Assembly: GCF_900323885.1 (NCBI RefSeq) | Contig: NZ_OOHJ01000015.1 | Coordinates: forward strand, 558,001 to 622,000 | Origin: [Actinomadura] parvosata subsp. kistnae | GTDB taxonomy: Bacteria; Actinomycetota; Actinomycetes; Streptosporangiales; Streptosporangiaceae | Direction: 5' to 3' | Length of the DNA stretch: 64,000 bases | In this document: positions 51,831 to 60,881 of the stretch, piece by piece | Position numbering within the stretch: position 1 is the first letter of the stretch | Layout: every line of letters begins with the position of its first letter | The notes under the pieces: model-generated | Database searches by the model: none | What the model was told of the DNA's origin: nothing | The model's input: the letters and a program-made list of their open reading frames with translations, nothing else | Made by a program: the position numbers and the translations under genes

Positions 51831-51862
51831 GGCGGCCCCCGTCCCACTAGGGGCGGGGGCCG
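51831..51862. terminator. bidirectional terminator with alternative pairing
   Basis: CGGCCCCCG (51833-51841) pairs with CGGGGGCCG (51854-51862). A further copy CGGGGGCCGCC at 51875-51885 can pair with GGCGGCCCCCG (51831-51841) instead, over the end of the minus-strand gene. It separates two convergent genes. Confidence 0.7.
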
Positions 51863-51867
51863 TCCTG

Positions 51868-52446
51868 CTAAGGGCGGGGGCCGCCGTTCCTGAAGCCGAA
51901 GATGTACTCGCGCGTCTCGCTGGGGTGGAACGTGATGTCCACGCCCGGCTCGAAGACGACGTTGTCGCGCGCGCAGTAGTACAGGCTCTCCCACACGCGC
52001 AGCGCCTTCTCCCTGGCGGGCGCCTCCGCCCGGTCGCGCCGGCGGGCGCCGCGCGCGCCGAGCACGTTCAGCAGGCCGAACGCCCAGAACAGGCCGGTCA
52101 GGCAGAACGGCGCCAGCAGCACCTCGCCCCAGTTCGGGTCCTGGCCCATCGCGATCACCAGCGACACGACGAGATGCACCAGGGCCGCGACCAGCAGCAG
52201 CACGTATCCCTGGTTCCTGGCCCACGCCGTGTAGTGTCGGCTGGGGAACGACAGCCACACCGCGAGCTGCGTGCGGCTCATGACGTGCTTGGACGCGCCG
52301 AGCTCCGCCGCCGTGGGCAGGTCGGCGACCTCGCGCGTGCCTGGTAACCGCACCCGCCCGATCCGGTACGTGGTCCCAGCGGCCACCGCCCCAGGAACCG
52401 CGACAACCTGGTCAGCTTCCGCACACACCGGGCACCCGACTTTCAC
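51868..52446 (-). CDS. membrane protein with an N-terminal CPVC motif
   Basis: The 192-residue protein has CPVC near residue 5, suggesting a small zinc ribbon whose second Cys pair is missing. A basic linker and two membrane helices follow (YVLLLVAALVHLVVSLVIAM and VLLAPFCLTGLFWAFGLLNV). The soluble tail EPGVDITFHPSETREYIFGF completes it. I know no named family. GTG 52446 is the only plausible start and has no good ribosome site. It is divergent from the flavoprotein gene, with about 50 bases between. Confidence 0.65.
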   Translation of the reverse strand: MKVGCPVCAEADQVVAVPGAVAAGTTYRIGRVRLPGTREVADLPTAAELGASKHVMSRTQLAVWLSFPSRHYTAWARNQGYVLLLVAALVHLVVSLVIAMGQDPNWGEVLLAPFCLTGLFWAFGLLNVLGARGARRRDRAEAPAREKALRVWESLYYCARDNVVFEPGVDITFHPSETREYIFGFRNGGPRP

Positions 52447-52498
52447 CTGGGCAGTCTGGCCTTAAGAAACGCGCTGCGCAAACCATAAGGTGCATAGT

Positions 52499-53860
52499 GT
52501 GAGACCGATTGATGCCCTGGTGGACGCTCTGTCCGATGCCCGCGTCGTGACCGATCCCGACGTGATCGACTCCTACGCCCGCGACCGCACGTTCCTGGAG
52601 CCCGGCAAGCCGCTCGGCGTCGTGCTCGCCACCACCCGCGACGACGTCGTCACCACGATGAGGTGGGCCACCGAGCACCGCGTGCCGGTGGTGCCGCGCG
52701 GCGGCGGCACCGGCCTGGCCGGCGCCTCCGTGGCCGGCGACGGCTCGATCATCCTGTCGCTGGCGAAGATGACCGCGATCAGGGAGCTCTCCCCCGCCGA
52801 CGAGATCGCCGTCGTCGAGCCCGGCGTCATCACCGCCGACCTGGACAGGGCCGCCAGGCAGCACGGGCTGATGTACGCGCCGGACCCGTCCTCGTACGAG
52901 ATCTCCACCATCGGCGGGAACCTGGCCACCAACGCCGGCGGGCTGCGCTGCGTCAAGTACGGCGTGACCAGGGACTCCGCGCTCGGCCTCGAAGTGGTGC
53001 TGGCCGACGGCCGGGTGCTGAACACCGGGCGGCGCACGATGAAGGGCGTCACCGGCTACGACCTGACCGGGCTGTTCGTCGGCTCCGAGGGCACGCTCGG
53101 CGTGATCACCGCCGCCACGGTGCGGCTGCGGCGCGCGCCGGCCGCGCCGCCCGCGACGTTCGCCGCCGACTTCTCCTCGCTGCGGGACGCGGGCGCGGCC
53201 GTGTCGGCGATCATGGCGGCCGGCTGCCAGCCGTCGCTCATGGAACTGCTCGACCGGGCCACGCTGGAGGCCATCGACGAGTGGCGCAACATCGGGCTCG
53301 AACCGGCCACGCAGGCCATGCTCATCGGCCAGTCCGACGCCGCCGACGGCCAGGCCGCCGTGGAGCGCATGGAGCGGATCTGCACGGAGAACGGCGCCTC
53401 GTTCGTGGCCGTCTCCTCCAGCCCGCAGGAGGCCGACGAGCTGATTGGGCTGCGGCGGCTGGCGTACGGGGCCAAGGAGCGCCAGGGCGCCTGCCTGGTC
53501 GAGGACGTGTGCGTGCCCCGCTCGGCGCTGGCCGAGATGATCGGCAGGATCGAGGCGGCGGCGGTGCGGCACGGGGTGCGGATCGCCACCGTCGCGCACG
53601 CGGGCGACGGCAACCTGCACCCGGTCTTCATCTTCGAGCACGGCACCGTCGAGCCGCCCCCCGAGGTGTGGGCCGCGGCGGACGAGGTGTTCAAGGACGC
53701 GCTCGCGCTCGGCGGCACGCTCACCGGCGAGCACGGCGTCGGGCTGCTGAAGCGGCGCTGGCTGGAGCTGGAGTCGGGGCCGGTGGCGGGCGAGCTCCAG
53801 CGGGGCATCAAGGCCGTGTTCGACCCCCTCGGCATCCTCAATCCGGGCAAGGCGATCTGA
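52499..53860 (+). CDS. FAD-linked 2-hydroxyacid oxidase (GlcD-like)
   Basis: About 453 residues of the FAD_binding_4 / FAD-oxidase C type. PRGGGTGLAGAS near residue 67 binds the FAD pyrophosphate, and GGNLATNAGGLRCVKYG near 140 is the second FAD segment. AHAGDGNLHP near 365 and GEHGVGLLKRRW near 412 form the C-terminal active-site region. It oxidises glycolate, lactate or a similar acid. No GlcE/GlcF genes follow, so it works alone or with distant partners. Start GTG 52499 has AAGG eight bases upstream; GTG 52490 is possible. The 183 bases after it appear to hold only a promoter. Confidence 0.87.
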   Translation: MRPIDALVDALSDARVVTDPDVIDSYARDRTFLEPGKPLGVVLATTRDDVVTTMRWATEHRVPVVPRGGGTGLAGASVAGDGSIILSLAKMTAIRELSPADEIAVVEPGVITADLDRAARQHGLMYAPDPSSYEISTIGGNLATNAGGLRCVKYGVTRDSALGLEVVLADGRVLNTGRRTMKGVTGYDLTGLFVGSEGTLGVITAATVRLRRAPAAPPATFAADFSSLRDAGAAVSAIMAAGCQPSLMELLDRATLEAIDEWRNIGLEPATQAMLIGQSDAADGQAAVERMERICTENGASFVAVSSSPQEADELIGLRRLAYGAKERQGACLVEDVCVPRSALAEMIGRIEAAAVRHGVRIATVAHAGDGNLHPVFIFEHGTVEPPPEVWAAADEVFKDALALGGTLTGEHGVGLLKRRWLELESGPVAGELQRGIKAVFDPLGILNPGKAI

Positions 53861-54043
53861 CCCCGACCTCGTGGATCTTGCCTTCACCAAGCCGTGACCT
53901 TGGGCGTCCAAGCGCACACGACCTGCGACGGGACCCTGACTTCCCTCGTCAAAACATGAAACTTCTGACAGGTCCGGCAGACGCCTCAAGGGTCACGCTG
54001 GTAGCGTTTTGCCTCATCTATTGGGTTGTAATGGGGGTCCGAC

Positions 54044-56547
54044 GTGAATCAGTTCCAGCCGTTGGCGGCGGACGATCCGCGGCGGCTGGGGGCGTATGAC
54101 ATCGTCGCCCGGCTCGGCGAGGGCGGCCAGGGCGTTGTCTATCTCGGCAAGAGCGACTCGGGGGAACAGGTCGCCGTCAAGCTGCTGCACAACGCCCTGG
54201 TGGCGGACGCCGACGCCCGCACCCGCTTCCTGCGCGAGGTGGCGGTCGCCCAGCGCGTCGCCCGGTTCTGCACCGCTCCCGTGCTCCACGCCGACCTGGA
54301 CGGGAGCCGGCCGTACATCGTCAGCGAGTACGTGCCCGGCCCCTCCCTGCGCGAGCTGGTCATCAACGAAGGGCCGCGGCGGGGCGCCGCCCTGGAACGA
54401 CTGGCGATCAGTACGGCGACCGCGCTCGCGGCCATCCACCGGGCCGGCATCCTGCACCGCGACTTCAAGCCCGCGAACGTGCTGATGGGGCCCGAAGGCC
54501 CCGTCGTGATCGACTTCGGCATCGCCCGCGCCCTCGACTCCCCCGGCGCCACCGCCACCGGCATGGCCATGGGCACGCCCTCGTACCTGGCGCCCGAGCA
54601 GCTCAGCGGGGCGCAGGTGTCGGAGGCGGCCGACGTGTTCGCCTGGGGCGTCACCATGGTGTTCGCCGCCACCGGCAAGCCCGCGTTCGGGGCCGACTCC
54701 ATTCCCGTCGTGATGAACCGGATCCTCAACGAGGAGCCGGAGCTCGGGACGATGGAGGGGCTGCTGGGCGACCTGGTGGCCGCCTGCCTGTCCAAGGACC
54801 CGGCGCAGCGGCCCAGCGCGGACGAGCTCATCGTCCACCTCACCGGCCAGCCCGCCCCGAAGGCGGCCATCGAGCCCGTGACGGGTGGCCAGAGGACCTT
54901 CGGCGCCGCCGCGGGCGCGACCGGCGGCGCCGCCACGGGTGCGGGTGCGGCCGGCGCCGCTGCCGGTGCGGCCGGCGCGGGCGCGCCTGCCGGTGCTGGC
55001 GCGCCGGGGGCTCCGGTGGCCCTGGCGGCTCTGGTGGCGCGTCCGGGCAGGACGACTACCCCGGCCCCTGGCACCAGCCGACCGGGCCCCAGCAGCTTCC
55101 GGTGCCGCAGACGGGCGACTACGGCCACCAGGCGGCGGCCGCGACGGCGCACCTCGGCCCGGCGGGCAACACCTCCCCCGGCCCGATCCAGGGCGCTGCG
55201 GGCAACGGACCTCAGGCGGGCATGCCGCACGGCGCTCCCGCCGGCCCCGGCCCCCAGGGCGGCGCGGGTGCTGGGGCTCAGGGCGGGCCGCACGCCGGGA
55301 TGCCGCAGCCCGGGATGCCCGGCGGGCCCCAGGCGGGCATGCCCGGCGGCCCTCAGGCGGGCGTCGCCGGCGGCCCTCAGGGCGCCGGCGTGCCGGGCTC
55401 TGTGCCAGGTGGCCCGCACGGTGCGCAGGGTGCCGGTCAGGGCGGTCCGCAGGGTGCGCCCGGGATGCAGGGCGGGCCCGCTGGTGGGCAGCAGGGCGCG
55501 GCGTCCGGCATGCCGGGCTCCGGCCAGCCCTTCCCGGCAGGCGCCCACGGCGGCCCCGCAGGCCCGGGCGGGCCGGGCGGCGCCGGCGGGCCAGGCGGAG
55601 CCGGTGGCCCGAGCGGGCCTGGCGGGCCGGGCAGGCTCAACGGGCCCAGTGGTCCCGGTGGGGCCGGTGGTCCCGCTGGTGGGGCGGGGACGCGGCCGGG
55701 TGGGGGTGCGCCCGCGAAGCAGCGACGTACCCTGACGCTCGCCCTGTCCGGCGCGGCGGCAGCGGCGCTGCTCGTCGTGATCGGCGCGGTCGTCGTGCAG
55801 GCCAACAGCAAGGAGGCCCCGGTCGTGGCCGTGGGCAACTCGGCCAGCGAGTCCGAGGGCGGCTCGGGTGCGGGCCAGCCGGGCGAGGGCCCGTCCGAGC
55901 AGCAGCCGCCGCCCGTGGCGCAGCCGACGGACAGCGCGGCGCCGGTGCCCACGCTGGACATCGAGCCGGAGGAGACCAAGAAGACCAGGAAGCCGACCAA
56001 GGAGCCGATCGCTCAGGTGCCGGACCCGGTCACGCAGGCTCCGAGGCCGCAGACCACCACGAAGAAGGCCGAGCCGACGCCGACGCCGACCAAGACGAAG
56101 AAGAAGTCGACGACGCTCATCGAGCCTGAGGTGGACCCGGCGCGCAGCCCGTCCCCCACGCCCAAGACGTCGAAGACGCCGTCGTCGAAGACGAGCGCGA
56201 AGCCCGAGGCGGCCCTGAAGCCGAACACCTACAGCCCGGCTGCGGCGTGCGGCTCCGGCTACAAGATCATCAACTCGCACGCGCTGGGCGACAAGGCCAC
56301 GGTCTACCTGCTCTACAGCAGCAGCGCGGGCAAGAACTGCGTGGTCACGATGTCCCGTTACGTGTACCCGAACAAGACGAAGATGAGCGCGACCCTCCAG
56401 GTGCAGGGCGGCGCGACGGGCGGCGACAACGGCGCGTTCACCGCCTACGCCGGCCCAGTGCGCCTGGCCGCGGCCAAGAAGTGCGTGATGTGGGGCGGCG
56501 CGTTCGGCGCGCTGAGCTGGAAGTCGGGCTGGAGCCACTGCGGCTGA
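54044..56547 (+). CDS. transmembrane Ser/Thr protein kinase, frameshifted in its linker as read
   Basis: About 834 residues when repaired. The kinase domain (1-270) has LGEGGQGVVYLG, VAVKLL, HRDFKPANVL and VIDFGIAR. A Gly/Pro/Ala-rich linker follows. Its frame breaks in the G-run at 55006-55010; one added G gives GSGGPGGSGGASGQDDYPG and the next frame runs unbroken to 56547. A single membrane helix (LTLALSGAAAAALLVVIGAV) lies near residue 565. Then come a Pro/Thr/Lys stalk and an extracellular domain with four Cys (CGSGY, NCVV, KCVMW, HCG). It should sense something outside and phosphorylate cytoplasmic targets. The GTG start has a G-rich site upstream. Confidence 0.85.
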
Positions 56548-56575
56548 GCACTGCCGCTGAGACCCGATGAACGGC

Positions 56576-56607
56576 CGAGCCGCCACCCGGTACGGGGTGG
56601 CGGCTCG
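56576..56607 (+). terminator. terminator after the kinase gene
   Basis: CGAGCCGCCACCC (56576-56588) pairs perfectly with GGGTGGCGGCTCG (56595-56607) around GGTACG and is followed by TTCC. It separates the kinase from the carboxylase operon. Confidence 0.8.
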
Positions 56608-56654
56608 TTCCATGCCTGGGCTAGCGTGCTGGGCATGATCGTCGCGAGGACTCC

Positions 56655-58247
56655 GTGATCACGAGCAGGCTCGACACCGCGAGCGCCGAGTACCGCGCCA
56701 GGCGCGCGGCGATGCTGGCCAAGCTGGCCGACCTGGACGCCGAGCAGGCCAAGGCGGTGGCCGGGGGCGGCGCGAAGTACGTCGAGCGGCACCGCGCCCG
56801 CGGCAAGCTGCTCGCGAGGGAGCGGGTCGAGCTGCTGGTCGACCCCGACTCCCCCTTCCTGGAGCTGTCGCCGCTGGCGGCCTGGGGCACCGACTTCCCC
56901 GTGGGGGCGAGCGTGGTGACGGGCATCGGGGTGATCGAGGGCGTCGAGTGCGTGATCACCGCGAACGACCCCACGGTCCGCGGCGGCGCCTCGAACCCGT
57001 GGACGTTGAAGAAGACCCTGCGCGCGGCGGAGATCGCGCTGCGCAACCGGCTCCCGTACGTGAACCTGGTGGAGAGCGGCGGCGCGGACCTGCCGACGCA
57101 GAAGGAGATCTTCATCCCGGGCGGGCAGATCTTCCGCGACCTGACGAGACTGTCGGCGGCGGGGGTGCCGACGGTGGCGCTGGTGTTCGGCAACTCGACG
57201 GCGGGCGGCGCGTACGTGCCGGGGATGAGCGACCACGTGGTGATGGTGCGGGAGCGGGCGAAGGTGTTCCTGGGCGGGCCGCCACTGGTCAAGATGGCGA
57301 CCGGGGAGGAGTCCGACGACGAGTCGCTCGGCGGGGCGGAGATGCACGCCCGGGTGAGCGGCCTGGCCGACCACCTGGCGCAGGACGAGCACGACGCGCT
57401 GCGGCTCGGCCGCCGGATCATCGCCTCGCTGGGCTGGCGGAAGCTGGGCCGCGCGCCCGATCCCGGCGTGACGGAGCCGGCGTATCCGGCCGACGAGCTG
57501 CTCGGCATCGTGCCGGAGGACCTGAAGGTGCCGTTCGACCCGCGCGAGGTGATCGCGCGGGTGGTCGACGGGAGCATGTTCGAGGAGTTCAAGCCGCTGT
57601 ACGGGGCCTCGCTGGTGACGGGCTGGGCCCGCGTCCACGGGTATCCGGTGGGGGTGCTGGCCAACGCGCGCGGGGTGCTGTTCAGCGAGGAGTCGCAGAA
57701 GGCCACACAGTTCATTCAGCTCGCCAACCAGTCGCGCACACCGCTGCTGTTCCTGCAGAACACGACCGGGTACATGGTCGGCAAGGACTACGAGCAGGGC
57801 GGCATCATCAAGCACGGCGCCATGATGATCAACGCGGTGTCCAACTCGACGGTGCCGCACCTGACGGTCGTCATGGGCGCCTCCTACGGCGCGGGCAACT
57901 ACGGCATGTGCGGGCGCGCGTACGAGCCCCGCTTCCTGTTCTCCTGGCCGAGCGCGAAGTCGGCGGTGATGGGCCCGGCGCAGCTCGCGGGGGTGCTGTC
58001 GATCGTGGGGCGGGCCTCGGCGCTGGCCAAGGGGCAGGTGTACGACGAGGAGGCCGACGCGGCGATGCGGGCGATGGTGGAGGCGCAGATCGAGGCCGAG
58101 TCGCTGGCCTTCTTCCTGTCGGGGCGCCTGTACGACGACGGGGTGATCGATCCGCGCGACACCCGTACCGTGCTGGGGATGTGCCTGTCGGCGATCAACA
58201 GCGCGCCGGAGCCGGAGGCGGCGGGGTTCGGGGTGTTCCGGCCGTGA
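56655..58247 (+). CDS. acyl-CoA carboxylase, carboxyltransferase (beta) subunit
   Basis: The 530-residue protein has the two crotonase-like halves of the family. RHRARGKLLARERVELLVDP lies at the front, FGNSTAGGAYVPGMSDHVVM near residue 178 and GASYGAGNYGMCGRAYEPRF near 410. It transfers CO2 from biotin to an acyl-CoA. Similarity of order and the neighbours (AtuA, enoyl-CoA hydratase) suggest methylcrotonyl-CoA or geranyl-CoA rather than propionyl-CoA, but this cannot be decided by eye. The GTG start has GAGGA upstream. It is first in a four-gene coupled operon. Confidence 0.9.
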   Translation: MITSRLDTASAEYRARRAAMLAKLADLDAEQAKAVAGGGAKYVERHRARGKLLARERVELLVDPDSPFLELSPLAAWGTDFPVGASVVTGIGVIEGVECVITANDPTVRGGASNPWTLKKTLRAAEIALRNRLPYVNLVESGGADLPTQKEIFIPGGQIFRDLTRLSAAGVPTVALVFGNSTAGGAYVPGMSDHVVMVRERAKVFLGGPPLVKMATGEESDDESLGGAEMHARVSGLADHLAQDEHDALRLGRRIIASLGWRKLGRAPDPGVTEPAYPADELLGIVPEDLKVPFDPREVIARVVDGSMFEEFKPLYGASLVTGWARVHGYPVGVLANARGVLFSEESQKATQFIQLANQSRTPLLFLQNTTGYMVGKDYEQGGIIKHGAMMINAVSNSTVPHLTVVMGASYGAGNYGMCGRAYEPRFLFSWPSAKSAVMGPAQLAGVLSIVGRASALAKGQVYDEEADAAMRAMVEAQIEAESLAFFLSGRLYDDGVIDPRDTRTVLGMCLSAINSAPEPEAAGFGVFRP

Positions 58248-60113
58248 TCACCCGCCTGCTCGTCGCGAACCGGGGCGAGATCGCCCGCCGCGTCTTCCGT
58301 ACCTGCCGGGAGCTGGGCATCTCCACGGTGGCCGTGTTCTCCGACGCCGACGCGGAGTCGCCGCACGTGGCCGAGGCCGACCTGGCGGTGCGCCTGCCGG
58401 GTGTGCGCCCGTCGGAGACGTACCTGGACGTGGAGCGGCTGCTGGCGGCCTGCCGGGCGTCGGGGGCGGACGCCGTGCATCCCGGCTACGGGTTCCTGTC
58501 GGAGAGCGCGGACTTCGCGCGGGAGGTGCTGGCGGCCGGGCTGGTCTGGGTCGGCCCGCCGCCTGAGGCGATCGCGGCCATGGGGGTGAAGATCGGGGCG
58601 AAGCGGCTGATGACGGAGGCGGGGGTGCCCGTGCTGCCCTCGCTCGACCTCGCCGCGCCGGAGGAGTTCCCACTGCTGGTGAAGGCGTCGGCGGGGGCGG
58701 CGGGCGCGGGATGCGGGTGGTGCGCGGGCCCGAGGAGCTGGCGGGGGCGGTGGAGTCGGCGCGGCGGGAGGCCGCCTCGGCGTTCGGCGACGGCACCGTG
58801 TTCGCCGAGCCGCTGCTGGAGCGGGCCCGGCACGTGGAGGTGCAGGTGCTGGCCGACCGGCACGGCACCGTGTGGGCGCTGGGCGAGCGCGAGTGCAGCG
58901 TGCAGCGGCGGCACCAGAAGGTGGTCGAGGAGTGTCCCTCGCCGGGCATCTCGGAGGCGACGCGCTCCCTGCTGTACGAGGCCGCGACGCGGGCCGCGCG
59001 CACGATCGGGTACGTCGGCGCCGGCACCGTGGAGTTCCTGGTCAAGGGCGACCGGGTGGCGTTCCTTGAGATGAACACCCGGCTCCAGGTCGAGCATCCG
59101 GTGACCGAGCTGGTCCACGGCGTGGATCTGGTGCGGCTGCAGATCGAGGTGGCGGAGGGGCCGCGCTGCCGCCCGCGCCGCCCCCGCCGGTGGGGTGGGC
59201 GGTCGAGGCGCGCCTGTACGCCGAGGACTCCGGGCACGTGCCGCAGGCCGGGGTGCTGCGGCGGTTCGAGATCCCGGGCGGGGTGCGGGTGGACGCCGGG
59301 GTGGAGTCGGGGTCGGTGGTGTCGCCGCACTATGACGCGTTGCTGGCGAAGGTGGTGGCGCACGGCTCGACGCGGGCGGAGGCGGTGCGCAAGCTGGTGT
59401 CGGCGTTGCGCGGGGCGCGGCTGCACGGCCTCACGACAAATCGCGATTTGCTGGTGGATATCCTGACGAATCGGGATTTTGTGGCGGGCGACACGCACAC
59501 CGGCTTCCTCGACCCGGACGGCCCGCTCCAAGCTTCCCCCGTTCAGATGCGGGACGGGCAGGAGGCGCTGGCCGCCGCGCTCGCCATGGCCGCGCTCAAT
59601 CGCAGCCGCGCCCGCGTCCTGGCCGGCCTGCCCGCCGGCTGGCGCAACGTGCGCTCCCAGCCCCGCGCCGTCCGCTTCGAGGAGACCGGCGAGGTGACCT
59701 ACGACCCGCTCCCCGAGGGTGTCGCCGTCGTCGCCGCGGACCAGTACCGGGTGGTGCTGGAGCAGGGCGGGCTGCGCCGTACGTACGAGATCGCCCACTA
59801 TCCCGGCAGCGTGTGCGTCGACCACGCGGGCGGCCACGCGGAGCTGACCCCCGTCCCGCGGCTGCCCGAGCCGTCCGAGCACGTCGCGCCCGGCTCGCTG
59901 CTGGCCCCCATGCCGGGCAGCGTGCTGCGGGTCGAGGTGGAGCCCGGCGACCGGGTGGTCAAGGGCCAGGCGGTGCTGGTGCTGGAGGCGATGAAGATGG
60001 AGCACGTGATCACCGCGCCGGCCGGCGGCGTGGTGTCGGGCGTGCACGTGGAGAAGGGCCGGCAGGTCGACGCGGGAGCGGTGCTGGCGATCATTCAGGA
60101 GGGGGACTCATGA
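58244..60113 (+). pseudogene. acyl-CoA carboxylase biotin carboxylase/carrier subunit, two frameshifts as read
   Basis: About 623 residues when repaired. GTG 58244 overlaps the previous stop and gives ITRLLVANRGEIARRVFRT, the biotin carboxylase start. The frame breaks at the G-run 58693-58697, where KASAGGGGRGMRVV is expected, and again at 59157-59160, where EGAALPPAPPPPVGWAVEAR is expected. Each is repaired by one G. EMNTRLQVEHPVTELV is intact between them. The C-terminal carrier domain has the biotin Lys in LEAMKMEH. Two independent single-G losses in one gene inside an otherwise intact operon point to sequence error more than decay. Confidence 0.87.
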
Positions 60114-60877
60114 CGGAGCTGGTGCACAAGGAGCTGGCGGGGGGCGTCGCGACGATCACGCTGGACTCGCCGCCCAACCGCAACGCGCTGTCCAGCCGCC
60201 TGCTCGCCGAGCTGGCCGAGCGGCTGGGCTGGGCGCTGGCCGAGCCGGCGGCCAGAGTGATCGTGCTGACCGCCACGGGGAACGTGTTCTGCTCGGGGGC
60301 CGACCTCAAGGAGCAGCGGGCCTCGGGCGCGCCGGTGACGGCCGCGTTCCCGGAGGTCCTGGAGCTGATCTGGGACAGCCCGAAGCCGGTGGTCTGCCGG
60401 CTCAACGGCACGGCGCGGGCCGGCGGCCTGGGGCTGGTGGCGGCGTGCGACTTCGCGATCGCGCCGCTGACGGCGTCGTTCGCGTTCACGGAGGTACGGC
60501 TGGGCGTCGCGCCCGCCATGATCGCCGTCCCGGTGCTGCGCAGGCTGAGCGCCCGGGCGGCGGCCGAATACTTCCTGACCGGCGAGGTCTTCGACGCCGC
60601 GCGGGCGGTGGAGATCGGCCTGCTGTCGGCGGCCGTCCCGCCGGAGGAGCTGGACGCGACCGTGGCCCGGTACGCCGGGATGCTCGCGCTGGGCGGCCCG
60701 GAGGCGCTGGCGATCACGAAACGGCTGGTCAGGGAGGTGCCGGCGATGCCGTTCGGTGAAGGGCTGCGCCGGATGGCCGAGCTGTCGGCCGAGCGCTTCA
60801 CCTCGGAGGAGGGCCAGGAGGGCATCGCGGCCTTCCGCGACAAGCGCCCGCCCGCGTGGGTGCCCGCGGAGGGCTGA
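60110..60877 (+). CDS. enoyl-CoA hydratase/isomerase (crotonase) family
   Basis: The 255-residue protein has NRNALSSRLLAELAERLG near residue 23, FCSGADLKEQRASG near 62 and the oxyanion region NGTARAGGLGLVAACDFAIA near 100. ATG 60110 overlaps the biotin carboxylase stop with AGGAGG upstream. In an Atu/Liu-type pathway it would hydrate the carboxylated unsaturated acyl-CoA (methylglutaconyl- or isohexenyl-glutaconyl-CoA). The usual first catalytic Glu position appears replaced by Ala-Arg-Ala, so a variant activity is possible. Confidence 0.87.
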   Translation: MTELVHKELAGGVATITLDSPPNRNALSSRLLAELAERLGWALAEPAARVIVLTATGNVFCSGADLKEQRASGAPVTAAFPEVLELIWDSPKPVVCRLNGTARAGGLGLVAACDFAIAPLTASFAFTEVRLGVAPAMIAVPVLRRLSARAAAEYFLTGEVFDAARAVEIGLLSAAVPPEELDATVARYAGMLALGGPEALAITKRLVREVPAMPFGEGLRRMAELSAERFTSEEGQEGIAAFRDKRPPAWVPAEG

Positions 60878-60881
60878 GCCG

